A stretch of 64,000 bases of DNA from Castellaniella hirudinis (lineage in GTDB: Bacteria; Pseudomonadota; Gammaproteobacteria; Burkholderiales; Burkholderiaceae_B): positions 434,001 to 498,000 of the forward strand of contig NZ_JBHSDY010000010.1 in assembly GCF_042651965.1 (NCBI RefSeq), in the 5' to 3' direction. Shown here piece by piece: positions 7,877-16,192 of this stretch; within the stretch, counting starts at the first letter, position 1, and each line of letters starts with the position of its first letter. The notes below the pieces were generated by a model. That model ran no database searches. It saw nothing but the letters and a program-made list of their open reading frames with translations, and was not told where the DNA came from. A program made the position numbers and the translations under genes.

Positions 7877-9139
7877 ATGTCGATGGACGAAGCGGGATTG
7901 TTGTTGCGTCATGTGCGTGTGCCGGCCGGTCCACGCGCCACCCGTCCTGCGGACATCCTCATCTCGGCGCAGGGGCGGATCCTTGAGATCGGCCCGGGCC
8001 TGCGGGTGCCGGGCGTGGAAACGGTGGACCTGGCGGGCTGCCTGGCGGTGCCTGGCCTGGTGGACATGCATCAGCATCTCGACAAGAGCTCGACGCTGGC
8101 GCAGGCGCCCAATCCCGATGGCACCCTGCTGGGCGCCATCGGGGCGTTCCGCACGTATGCCGAACGCCTGCAGGCCGATGACATCATCGAGCGCGCCCAG
8201 GTGACGCTGGATCGATGCGTCGCCATGGGGGCCGGCGCCATTCGCGCGCACACCAACGTGGACTATGAGATGGGGCTGCGGGGGGTCGATGCCCTGGTGC
8301 GGCTGCGCGAGGCCAACCGCCATCGCGTGGACGTGCAGATCGTCGCCTTCATGACGTCTTCGGCGGCGCGGGGCGATCCGGACAGGGCGCGCGTCAGCCT
8401 CGAAGAGGCGCTGGCCGCGGGTGCGGACTGCATCGGGGGCACTCCCAACCTCGCGCCCGATCCGCGGCGCTATCTCGACATGCTGCTCGATACGGCTGAA
8501 AAGCACGGCCGCCTGGTGGACGTCCACATTGACGAGACGCTCGACCCCGAAGCGCGCTGGTTCGATTATCTGGTGGAAGGCGCCCGGCGGCGCTCGCTGG
8601 GCGGGCGCGTGGTCGCCAGCCATGTGTGCGCGCTGTCGGCCCGGCCCGACGACGAGGCGCGGCGCGCCATCGAGGCGGCCGCCGAGGCCGGGGTCGGGGT
8701 CTGCACGTTGCCGGCGGCCAATCTGTTCCTTCAGGGGCGCGGCTCCGGGCATCGCGTACCGCGCGGTTTGACGCGCGTGACCGAGTTGCTGGATGCGGGG
8801 GTGACGGTGGCGACGGCGTCCGACAATATCCAGGACGCCTTCGTTCCGGTCGGGGCGGGGGACCCCCTGGAGATCGCCCGCTGGACGATCCTCGCGGCCC
8901 ATCTGCTCGAGGATGCCGCCGGCCGGGCCTTCGACATGGTCACGGCCGCGCCGGCGCGTTTGATGGGACTGGACGGGCAGTACGGACTCCGGTGCGGCGC
9001 TGCGGCCAACCTGCTGCTGACGCGCTGCGAGCATGTAGAGGATCTGGTGGCCGGGGGCGCGCTCGCCCGCACCGTCCTTCACCAGGGGCGGGTGGTCGCG
9101 GGCAGCTTCGATGCCATGCGCCCTGCCGGACACGCCTGA
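7877..9139 (+). CDS. Cytosine-deaminase-like amidohydrolase (CodA/AtzC group)
   Basis: This 420-residue metal hydrolase has the cytosine deaminase layout: HxH at H65/H67 (DMHQHLDKS), the HxDE motif at H217-E220 (VDVHIDETLD), H249 (VASHVCAL) and D316 (TASDNIQD). HxDE followed by a SDN-type aspartate marks the CodA/AtzC/creatinine-deaminase-like branch that attacks C-N bonds of pyrimidine or triazine rings. ATG 7877 follows AAAGGAAG. Sitting 29 bases after the aminotransferase and 35 before the PuuD-like gene, it is part of the same transcript. Substrate not determinable. Confidence 0.82.
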   Translation: MSMDEAGLLLRHVRVPAGPRATRPADILISAQGRILEIGPGLRVPGVETVDLAGCLAVPGLVDMHQHLDKSSTLAQAPNPDGTLLGAIGAFRTYAERLQADDIIERAQVTLDRCVAMGAGAIRAHTNVDYEMGLRGVDALVRLREANRHRVDVQIVAFMTSSAARGDPDRARVSLEEALAAGADCIGGTPNLAPDPRRYLDMLLDTAEKHGRLVDVHIDETLDPEARWFDYLVEGARRRSLGGRVVASHVCALSARPDDEARRAIEAAAEAGVGVCTLPAANLFLQGRGSGHRVPRGLTRVTELLDAGVTVATASDNIQDAFVPVGAGDPLEIARWTILAAHLLEDAAGRAFDMVTAAPARLMGLDGQYGLRCGAAANLLLTRCEHVEDLVAGGALARTVLHQGRVVAGSFDAMRPAGHA

Positions 9140-9174
9140 GATCGGGTGGATTCACGGACAATCAAGGAAGCAGA

Positions 9175-10362
9175 ATGGAAGCATATATCGCAGATTGGCT
9201 GCATCTGGGCCTGCGCTGGCTGCACGTGGTGGCGGCCATCACCTGGGTGGGTTCCTCGTTTTACTTCAATCGCATCGACCGGTCCTTCCGCCCGCCGGTG
9301 CCCCCGGTGGATCGTGTCAGCGGCCAGCTCTGGTCCATCCATGGCGGCTCCATCTACAACTACAGCCGCTATCCCACGGGTCCGGGCTACGTGCCCGACA
9401 ACCTGAAATGGTCGAAATGGGAGTCCTTCGGCACCTGGGTCTCGGGAGCGCTGCTGCTGGCGGTGGTGTACTGGTGGGGCGCGGGCGTCAATCTGGTGAC
9501 GGGCGGTCCGGACGGACTCAGCCCCGCCCTGGGCATCCTGGTCTCGATCGGCTCGATGGTCGTGGCCTGGGTGGTCTACGACGTGATGTGCCGGACGATT
9601 CCCAGCGACCACGTCCTTTCGGTGGCCGTCGCGGCCTTCATGGCGTTGCTGCTCTGGATCTTCCTGCAGATCTTCAGCGGCAAAGCCGCGTTCCTGCACG
9701 TCGGGATCGCCATGGCGACCCTCATGGCGGGCAATGTCTGGTTCGTGATCCTGCCCGGCCAGAAGAAGATGCTGCAGGCCATCAAGGACGGCACCATCGA
9801 CCGGTTCGACGTGGGCGCGAGCGCCAAGCGGCGCAACTACCACAGCAACTACCTGACGCTGCCGATCGTGTTCGCGATGATCGCCAGCCACTTCCCCATG
9901 ACCTATGGCAGCGCCCATGCGTGGCTGGGATTCATTCTGATCAGCGCCGCGGGCGTCGCGGTCCGGCACTTCTTCAACACCATGCACCATGGCCATACGC
10001 AAAGCCGCTGGCTCGTGGTCGCCGCGGTCATCAGCCTGGGCGCCATCGTGCTGCTGGCGCCGCCCAACCTGGCGGCCCCCGCCAACGGGCCGGTTGCGGC
10101 CGTCGAGACCGGCCGGGTCGCCTCGATCATCGAGACGCGTTGCGCCGCCTGTCACGCGGTCAAACCCACCTTGCCGGGTTTCAATGCGCCGCCCAATGGC
10201 CTGGTGCTTGATTCCTTGCAGGCTGCGGCGGCGCATGCGCAGAAGATTCGCCAGATGGCGGTCGATGCGCCCCTCATGCCGCCGGGCAACCTGACCGGCA
10301 TGACCGAGGAGGAGCGTGCGCTGCTCGCCGCCTGGATCGCAGCCGGCGCGCCCACGAAGTAA
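9175..10362 (+). CDS. puuD: PuuD-like urate hydroxylase: membrane domain with C-terminal cytochrome c
   Basis: This 395-residue protein begins WLHLGLRWLHVVAAITWVGS, the multi-pass membrane domain of the PuuD urate hydroxylase family. Several conserved His-containing helices follow, with a periplasmic cytochrome c domain carrying the haem motif CAACH at residues 323-327. PuuD oxidises urate to 5-hydroxyisourate and passes electrons to the respiratory chain rather than to oxygen directly. ATG 9175 is clear; the frame is open far upstream by chance. The allantoinase-like gene follows after 22 bases. The genes for 5-hydroxyisourate hydrolase and OHCU decarboxylase, expected partners, are not in this window. 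Confidence 0.85.
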   Translation: MEAYIADWLHLGLRWLHVVAAITWVGSSFYFNRIDRSFRPPVPPVDRVSGQLWSIHGGSIYNYSRYPTGPGYVPDNLKWSKWESFGTWVSGALLLAVVYWWGAGVNLVTGGPDGLSPALGILVSIGSMVVAWVVYDVMCRTIPSDHVLSVAVAAFMALLLWIFLQIFSGKAAFLHVGIAMATLMAGNVWFVILPGQKKMLQAIKDGTIDRFDVGASAKRRNYHSNYLTLPIVFAMIASHFPMTYGSAHAWLGFILISAAGVAVRHFFNTMHHGHTQSRWLVVAAVISLGAIVLLAPPNLAAPANGPVAAVETGRVASIIETRCAACHAVKPTLPGFNAPPNGLVLDSLQAAAAHAQKIRQMAVDAPLMPPGNLTGMTEEERALLAAWIAAGAPTK

Positions 10363-10384
10363 AGCCATCCACAGGAGCTCGACC

Positions 10385-11329
10385 ATGCCAGATTTGCAGA
10401 TGCCCAGAGGGCCGGAGCGCGACTTCAGCGGCTATGGCGAGGCGCCGCCGCACCCGCAGTGGCCGGGCCGGGCCCGGATCGCGGTGAACTTCGCCCTCAA
10501 CATCGAGGAAGGGTCGGAGTATTCGCCCCTGGACGGTGATGCGCGCACCGACATGGCGCTCACCGAAGGTGAAGGGATGGACACGGGCATCGACGGGCGC
10601 GACCTGACGGCCGAGTCCATGTACGAATACGGCAGCCGCGTGGGCGTGTGGCGCGTCATCCGCCTGTTCGAGGCGCGGGGCCTGCCGTTCACCGCATTTG
10701 CCTGCGCGCTGGCGCTGGAGCGCCACCCCGAACTGGCGGAGCGGATCCGCAGCAATGGCGCCGACATCTGCTGCCACGGATACCGCTGGGAAAAGCACTG
10801 GTTGCTGGGCCGTGACAAGGAGCGCGAGCACATCCGCCTGGCCATCGAGAGTCTGCAACGCACCGTGGGCCGTGGTCCCGAGGGCTGGTGCTGCCGTTAC
10901 GGTCCCAGCGTGCATACGCGGGAATTGCTCATGGAGGCGGGGATCTCCTACGATTCCGACGCCTACAACGACGAGCTGCCCTATTGGCAGCCGGTGAGCG
11001 GGCGCATGCAGCTCATCGTGCCGTATTCGCTCGTGACCAACGACTGCAAGCTCGTGCCGCGCGGCATTCAAACGGCCGACGAGTTCTTCGCCTTGCTCAG
11101 GGACGCGTTCGACCAACTCTACGAGGAGGGCGACACGGCGCCCCGCATGCTCAACATCGGCCTGCATCCGCGCATGGTCGGACACCCGGGGCGGGCCCGC
11201 GGTCTCGCCCGGTTCCTTGATTACATCCAAAAGCACGAGCGGGTCTGGGTCGCGCGGCGCGCCGACATTGCGGCCCATTGGCGGCAACACTTTCCCGCGC
11301 CGCGCGACTTCCCGGAGAGCCGGTCATGA
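10385..11329 (+). CDS. puuE: PuuE-like allantoinase (polysaccharide-deacetylase fold)
   Basis: The product (314 residues) matches the cofactor-independent allantoinase PuuE, a polysaccharide-deacetylase-fold enzyme that opens the allantoin ring to allantoate. The N-terminal DFSGYGEAPPHPQWPGRARI stretch and the following VNFALNIEEGSEYS are the family hallmark (classically VQFVLNYEEGGE). HGYRWE, GWCCRYGPS, YDSDAYNDELPYW and NIGLHPRMVGHPGR are conserved active-site segments. Small departures (NIEEGSEYSPLDGD) could mean a related cyclic ureide as substrate. It overlaps the next gene by four bases (ATGA). Confidence 0.82.
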   Translation: MPDLQMPRGPERDFSGYGEAPPHPQWPGRARIAVNFALNIEEGSEYSPLDGDARTDMALTEGEGMDTGIDGRDLTAESMYEYGSRVGVWRVIRLFEARGLPFTAFACALALERHPELAERIRSNGADICCHGYRWEKHWLLGRDKEREHIRLAIESLQRTVGRGPEGWCCRYGPSVHTRELLMEAGISYDSDAYNDELPYWQPVSGRMQLIVPYSLVTNDCKLVPRGIQTADEFFALLRDAFDQLYEEGDTAPRMLNIGLHPRMVGHPGRARGLARFLDYIQKHERVWVARRADIAAHWRQHFPAPRDFPESRS

Positions 11330-12840
11330 AGCAGCCCGCCTTGCCCCGGATCGGACGGCCGGAGACAATCCGCCCGGATCAACCCGTCATCGTGTGCTTC
11401 CAGGATGGTCGCGGCCCCGCCACGGGAGTCGCCTGGCTGGACGAGGCCGCCGATCAGATGTGGCGCAGCGGGCTGTGCTCCGATGGAGCTGCGACGCTCG
11501 CCTTGTTTGCGCGGGATGGGCAGTCCCTGCCGCTGGTCGTGGCGCCTCTCAAAGGAGATGGCGCGCCTTGGGATGTGCGCCTGAGGGCGGCGGAAAGCAT
11601 CGAGATGCTGTGCACCCGTCGCCAGGGCCGGTGCACGGTGGTCTTGCCCCCGGGGGGCTCCGCCGTTCAGTGGGTGATCGAAGGGATATTGGCGGCCAAC
11701 CATCGTTACGAGTCGGCCGGCGCGGCGCACGACGACCGTCCCGCGCCTCTGGAGATCGATTTCGTGGCGCCCGCCGATGCGGTCGGGATCGAAGGGGCGG
11801 TGCGCGCGGGCTGGCTCACCAGCCTGGCGGCTTTGGCCGCCCGGGACCTGGTCACGGAGCCGGCCAACATCCTCACACCGCCGCGCTTCGTCGAGTATTG
11901 CATGCAGACGGCGGCGCAGGCGGGCTTCGAGACCCACGTCATGGGCAAAGCCGGTCTTGAGAAGGCCGGCATGGGCGGCCTGCTGGCGGTCGCTTCCGGC
12001 AGCCGCTACGAGCCGTACCTCGTGCGCATGGAGTGGCGGCCGGCCGATTCGCCGGCCGAGGCCGCGCCGGTCGTGCTCGTGGGCAAGACCGTCACCTTCG
12101 ACAGCGGCGGCATTTCGCTCAAGAATCCCCAGGACATGGATTTCATGAAGGCCGACATGGGCGGCGGCGCGGCCGTCTTCGGCGCCATGGCCATGATCGC
12201 TGAGCTGCGGCCTGCTTTTCCGGTGACGGCCTTGTTCGCCGTGGTCGAAAACATGCCGGATGCCTGCGCCATGCGCCCCAGCGACGTGATCCGCATGGCC
12301 AACGGCGCCACGGTCGAGATCATCAACACCGATGCGGAGGGCCGCCTGATCCTCGCCGACGCCCTGCATGTGGCAGCCGGCCTGAACCCCCGGGTGGTCA
12401 TCGATCTGGCCACACTGACCGGTGCGACGCTGGGCACGTTCGGGCCTATCGGCACGACCGTTTTCGCCAACGATACCGCCTGGTTCGAGGCGCTGGCCCG
12501 GGCCGACGAACGGGCAGGGGAAATGGTCTGGCGCATGCCGCTGTGGCCGCAATACCGGCAGTTCCTGGAAAGTCCGGTGGCCGATTTACGGCATTATGCG
12601 ACCACGGGGCAGAACGGCAGCACGCCCGTGGCGGCGGCTTTCCTGTCGCAGTTCATCGGCGCGCATCCCTGGCTGCATCTCGACATCTACAACACGTGCT
12701 GGAATCACCAGGCGAACCCCTTGATGCCGAAAGGCCCCACGGGCAGCGGTTCGCGCGTCCTGGCCCAATTGATCCTCAACCTCGCCGCGGATGCGGATCC
12801 TTCCCCGCGCTCCGCCCTCACTGAAAGGAAATCCACATGA
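11326..12840 (+). CDS. M17-family leucyl-aminopeptidase-like metallohydrolase
   Basis: The 504-residue product has the PepA/leucyl aminopeptidase catalytic domain. The metal- and substrate-binding stretches are intact: GKTVTFDSGGISLK (K254, D259), FMKADMGGG and NTDAEGRLILADAL. Normal family members release N-terminal residues from peptides in hexamers. Location inside a purine/ureide-type operon, with four-base overlaps to both neighbours, suggests it has been recruited to hydrolyse an amide or ureido intermediate such as an N-carbamoyl or dipeptide-like product. That role is inference. The N-terminal domain is less conserved than the catalytic half. Confidence 0.85.
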   Translation: MKQPALPRIGRPETIRPDQPVIVCFQDGRGPATGVAWLDEAADQMWRSGLCSDGAATLALFARDGQSLPLVVAPLKGDGAPWDVRLRAAESIEMLCTRRQGRCTVVLPPGGSAVQWVIEGILAANHRYESAGAAHDDRPAPLEIDFVAPADAVGIEGAVRAGWLTSLAALAARDLVTEPANILTPPRFVEYCMQTAAQAGFETHVMGKAGLEKAGMGGLLAVASGSRYEPYLVRMEWRPADSPAEAAPVVLVGKTVTFDSGGISLKNPQDMDFMKADMGGGAAVFGAMAMIAELRPAFPVTALFAVVENMPDACAMRPSDVIRMANGATVEIINTDAEGRLILADALHVAAGLNPRVVIDLATLTGATLGTFGPIGTTVFANDTAWFEALARADERAGEMVWRMPLWPQYRQFLESPVADLRHYATTGQNGSTPVAAAFLSQFIGAHPWLHLDIYNTCWNHQANPLMPKGPTGSGSRVLAQLILNLAADADPSPRSALTERKST

Positions 12841-13235
12841 GCAAGAAAACCGTCTATTCGCCCAAGGTCCTCAAGTCGCCCAATCCGCATTCCCAGGCGA
12901 CGCTGGCGGGCAATCATTTCTACACGGCGACCGTCGCCCTCAACCTCGAGGGCAAGGTCGTCGGCGTGGGTGACATCGAGGCGCAGACCACCCAGGCGCT
13001 GACCAATCTGACCTATCTGCTGGAGGCCGCCGGCGGCACCATCGACGACGTGGCGCGGGTCATGATCTACCTGTCCGACATGCGCTATTTCGAGGGCATG
13101 AACAAGGCGTACAAGAATTTTTTCTTCGGCGATTCGCTGCCGTCGCGGGCGACGGTCACCGGCACGTTCGGCATCCCGGAACTGCTGGTCGAGTTCGATG
13201 TGATCGCCTACATCGACAATCCCAAAGTGGATTGA
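12837..13235 (+). CDS. RidA/YjgF-family protein
   Basis: A 132-residue Rid-family protein; these form trimers that hydrolyse reactive enamine/imine or aminoacrylate intermediates. The deaminase Arg lies in SRATVTGTFGIPELLVEFDV, matching the conserved SR-T-V-x6-P-x2-LVE pattern. Its start overlaps the stop of the M17 gene (ATGA) and the amidase starts one base after its stop. In this operon it probably clears an unstable imine made by ring opening or by PLP chemistry. Confidence 0.9.
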   Translation: MSKKTVYSPKVLKSPNPHSQATLAGNHFYTATVALNLEGKVVGVGDIEAQTTQALTNLTYLLEAAGGTIDDVARVMIYLSDMRYFEGMNKAYKNFFFGDSLPSRATVTGTFGIPELLVEFDVIAYIDNPKVD

Positions 13236-13236
13236 T

Positions 13237-14664
13237 ATGGAATTGTGGAAACTGGGCGTTGCCGAGACCCTGCGCGGCTACCGCGAGGCGCGGTTCACTC
13301 CGGAAGACGTGCTCCAGGGCCTGCTCGACCGTCTGGCACAGGTGAATCCGGTGCTCAATGCCGTGGTCACGCACAACGAAGCCGAGGCGCGCGACCTGGC
13401 CCGACAGAGCGCCTTGCGGTGGCGGGCGGGTGCGCCTGCGGGCGCGCTGGACGGTATTTTCATGACCGTCAAGGACAACATCCCCGTGCGGGGCTTGCGC
13501 TGCACCTGGGGCAGCCGTCACTATGCCGATTATGTGCCGGCGCGTGACGAATCGCCCATTGCCCATTTGCGCGAGGCGGGTGTCGGGATCCTGGGCAAGA
13601 CCAATGTCCCCGAGTTCACGTTGCAGGGGTATACCGACAACCTGATCTTCGGCCCTACCGGCAACCCCTGGAACCCCGACCTGACGCCGGGCGGCTCCAG
13701 CGGCGGCGCGGTCGCCGCAGTCGCCAGCGGCATCGGCGTCGCTGCGATAGCCACCGATGGGGGCGGCTCCATCCGTCGGCCTTGCGCCCATACGGGGCTG
13801 TATGGCCTCAAGCCCAGCCCCGGCTTCGTCAGTCGGGTGGACGGCCTGCCGCAGATTCTCAGCGACTTTGAAACCCTGGGCGTGATCGCCCGTTCCCCGG
13901 CGGATCTGCGCGCGGTGCTGACGGCCGCGGCGCGGCGCGACCCGCTCGATCGTTTGTCCTTTGCGTTCACCGACACGCAGCGTGGCGAGACCCCCGGCGC
14001 GGAGCAGGGCCGCCGTATCCTGTTCGTGCCGGCCTTCGGCGATTTTCCCGTCGATCCGGACATCCGCCGCAGTGCGGCGGGCGCCGCCCGCCTGCTGGAA
14101 GGGCTTGGCCACCACGTGGAGCTCGGCGCCGTGCCGTTCGACGTCGAACGGCTCAACGCCATCTGGAATCTCGTCGGCCCGGTGGGCTTGGCGTGGCTGG
14201 CCGACAGCCAGGGGCTCGATGTCCAGCAGATGACGCCGTCCCTGCGGCCCATGGTCGACGCCGGCCGGTCGGCGGCGGCCACCGCGTATGTCCAGTTGCT
14301 GACCGACGTGCGTGAACTGCGGGCGGAACTCGCGCGGGTATTCGAGCGTTATGACTTCATTCTGACGCCTTCGATTGCCGCCCTGTCCTGGCCCAAGGCG
14401 GAAAGCCATCCCTCCGTCATTGACGGGGTCGCGGCGGGTCCGCGCGGCCATGCGGTTTTCACGCCTTTTGCCAATGCAGGCGGTCTGCCGGGGATCAATC
14501 TGCCCGCGGCCCCGGCCGCTTCCGGCCTGCCGATCGGCTGCCAACTGGTGGGTCCTTTTGGCTCCGACCTGAGGCTGCTGGCCATGGCCGAGGCCTATGA
14601 AGAGGCCTTCGGACCCTATGTCTGGCCCGCCCTCCAGGCCGCAGGATCAAGGAGAGAGACTTGA
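13237..14664 (+). CDS. Amidase-signature family hydrolase
   Basis: This 475-residue enzyme has the Ser-cisSer-Lys amidase signature: K79 in TVKDNIPV, the Gly/Ser loop TPGGSSGGAV (S154/S155) and the nucleophile S178 in ATDGGGSIRRP. Relatives include allophanate hydrolase, Glu-tRNA amidotransferase subunit A and many catabolic amidases. The absence of gatB/gatC and the operon position argue for a catabolic amidase releasing ammonia from an open-chain amide or ureide. It is linked by a 1-base gap upstream and a four-base overlap downstream. Confidence 0.88.
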   Translation: MELWKLGVAETLRGYREARFTPEDVLQGLLDRLAQVNPVLNAVVTHNEAEARDLARQSALRWRAGAPAGALDGIFMTVKDNIPVRGLRCTWGSRHYADYVPARDESPIAHLREAGVGILGKTNVPEFTLQGYTDNLIFGPTGNPWNPDLTPGGSSGGAVAAVASGIGVAAIATDGGGSIRRPCAHTGLYGLKPSPGFVSRVDGLPQILSDFETLGVIARSPADLRAVLTAAARRDPLDRLSFAFTDTQRGETPGAEQGRRILFVPAFGDFPVDPDIRRSAAGAARLLEGLGHHVELGAVPFDVERLNAIWNLVGPVGLAWLADSQGLDVQQMTPSLRPMVDAGRSAAATAYVQLLTDVRELRAELARVFERYDFILTPSIAALSWPKAESHPSVIDGVAAGPRGHAVFTPFANAGGLPGINLPAAPAASGLPIGCQLVGPFGSDLRLLAMAEAYEEAFGPYVWPALQAAGSRRET

Positions 14665-15674
14665 AGGCTTTGTTTTTGACGAACCGGGCGCCGCGCCATC
14701 AGCGGATCGCCCTGCAGGCGGCCCCCGACTTCTTGCAGGTCGAGATGCTGGAGTCGCCCGACCGGGCCGCGATCCTGTCGCGCGTGGCCGAGGCCGACGT
14801 GCTGATTTCCGAGCGCAGCGGCGTGATCGATGACGAGATCATCGCGGCGGGTGGAAAGCTGCGCCTGATCCAGCGCCTGGGCCTGTTTACCCACGACATC
14901 GATCTGGAGGCCGCCCGCGCTGCGGGCATCGCGGTGTGTTGCGCGCCCCTGCTGGTGAGCACCCTGGTGTCCGAGCACGTGGCCATGCAGATCCTGTCAC
15001 TCGCCAAGCTCTATCGCGAGGCGGCTTGCGTCATGCTGCAGCCCGGCGATTGGGCCGAGCCCAAAAAATGCGACGAAAACTATTTCGCCTATAACTGGAC
15101 GGGCCGTGCCGGTATCCGCACACTGGCCGATTCCACCGTCGGCATCATCGGGCTGGGGGAAATTGGCGCTGACCTTGCGCGGCGCCTGCAAGGCTTCGGC
15201 TGCACGGTGCTGTACTACAAGCGCCGACGCCTGCCCGAGGCGGTGGAGCAGGAATTGTCCATCGCTTATGCAGACCTCGAGGAGATTCGGGCGCGCAGCG
15301 ATTTCCTCTGCCTGTTGCGGCCGCACGGCCCTGGGGCGGGCGAGTCGATCGATGCGGCTTTCATCGCCGGGATGAAAGCAGGGGCGTTCCTCATTTCCAC
15401 CGGCGCTTCGACGGTGCTGAAGGAAGCCGACGTGGCGGCAGCCGTGCTGTCCGGCCGCCTGGCCGGCCTGGCCTGCGACGGCTACGTCTACGAACCTGCG
15501 CCTCTGGACAGCCCGCTGCTGACCCTGGCGCGCGAGCATCCTCAGGCCAATGTGATCCTGAGTCCGCATATCGCGGGCGGCATTGCGTCCAATGACGTGG
15601 CCGCCCGGTCGCGTGAATTCGACAATATCCGGCGCTTGCGAGAAGGGCGGCCGTTGCTGCACCGGCTGGTCTGA
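14661..15674 (+). CDS. D-2-hydroxyacid dehydrogenase-like protein lacking the catalytic Arg (paralogue 2)
   Basis: The 337-residue product is a clear paralogue of the one at 5379-6401. Both open with a short beta strand followed by the RH-I-ALQAAP pattern, and both keep the Rossmann motif (GIIGLGEIGADL here). Again the triad Arg is missing: the segment reads LISTGASTVL with Ala249 at the Arg position, whereas Glu (VYEPAP) and His (SPHIAGG) remain. Translation starts at TTG 14661, overlapping the amidase stop and preceded by GGAGAGAG. The shared substitution in two copies, one per operon, points to a specialised function. Confidence 0.85.
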   Translation: MKALFLTNRAPRHQRIALQAAPDFLQVEMLESPDRAAILSRVAEADVLISERSGVIDDEIIAAGGKLRLIQRLGLFTHDIDLEAARAAGIAVCCAPLLVSTLVSEHVAMQILSLAKLYREAACVMLQPGDWAEPKKCDENYFAYNWTGRAGIRTLADSTVGIIGLGEIGADLARRLQGFGCTVLYYKRRRLPEAVEQELSIAYADLEEIRARSDFLCLLRPHGPGAGESIDAAFIAGMKAGAFLISTGASTVLKEADVAAAVLSGRLAGLACDGYVYEPAPLDSPLLTLAREHPQANVILSPHIAGGIASNDVAARSREFDNIRRLREGRPLLHRLV

Positions 15675-15714
15675 ACGCCATTTACCACTGACTTATTTTT
15701 TCGAGGAGACTCTT

Positions 15715-16119
15715 ATGAAAACGAAACAGATGCTGTTGGTCGACGATGTCCGCGCCATCCTGGGCGCTGCCAGTGAACACGCGCAGAACCAGGGCTGGAA
15801 GGTGGTGATCGCGGTGGTCGATGAGGGCGGCCACCAGTTGGGCCTGCTGCGGCTGGATGGCGCAGCACCCATTTCCGCCGAAATTTCCACCAATAAAGCC
15901 CGCACGGCGGCGCTGGGCCGGCGGGAGTCGCGCCTTTATGAGGAAATGATCAATGGCGGGCGTACCGCTTTCCTCTCGGTGCCTCTGCATGCCATGCTGG
16001 AAGGCGGCGTGCCCATCGTGGTCGATGGTGAAGTCATCGGTGCGGTGGGCGTGTCGGGCGTGAAATCCGAGCAGGACGTCGAGATTGCCCGGGCGGGCAT
16101 CGCCGCGCTCGGTATTTGA
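15715..16119 (+). CDS. GlcG/HbpS family protein
   Basis: A 134-residue protein of the GlcG/HbpS (PF03928-type) family: AILGAASEHAQNQGWKVVIA, VDEGGHQLGLLRLDGA and GGVPIVVDGEVIGAVGVSG are hallmarks. Some members bind haem or cobalamin-like ligands, others accompany glycolate oxidase genes, and the biochemical role is poorly defined. GAGGAGA precedes ATG 15715 (TCGAGGAGACTCTT). It is the last gene of the run and is followed by two hairpins. Confidence 0.85.
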   Translation: MKTKQMLLVDDVRAILGAASEHAQNQGWKVVIAVVDEGGHQLGLLRLDGAAPISAEISTNKARTAALGRRESRLYEEMINGGRTAFLSVPLHAMLEGGVPIVVDGEVIGAVGVSGVKSEQDVEIARAGIAALGI

Positions 16120-16128
16120 GCACTGGAT

Positions 16129-16185
16129 CACGCATCTCCCGATCGGAAGATGCGTGCAAGCGTGCGGCATGGCGAGCCATGCCGC
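16129..16185. terminator. Tandem hairpins between convergent genes
   Basis: Two perfect stems stand side by side: 9 bp at 16129-16137/16148-16156 (CACGCATCT with AGATGCGTG) and 9 bp at 16164-16172/16177-16185 (GCGGCATGG with CCATGCCGC, 4-base loop). They separate the catabolic run from the oppositely oriented chemoreceptor gene. No long T-run is present. Confidence 0.55.
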
Positions 16186-16192
16186 TCTTGTC

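Noticed and set aside
2878..14664. s-Triazine (atrazine-type) degradation cluster, suggested by TRZ/ATZ-like and AtzC-like hydrolases plus an amidase
   Set aside because: No cyanuric acid hydrolase or biuret hydrolase is present, while PuuD- and PuuE-like genes point to purine/ureide chemistry. It remains only a weak alternative.
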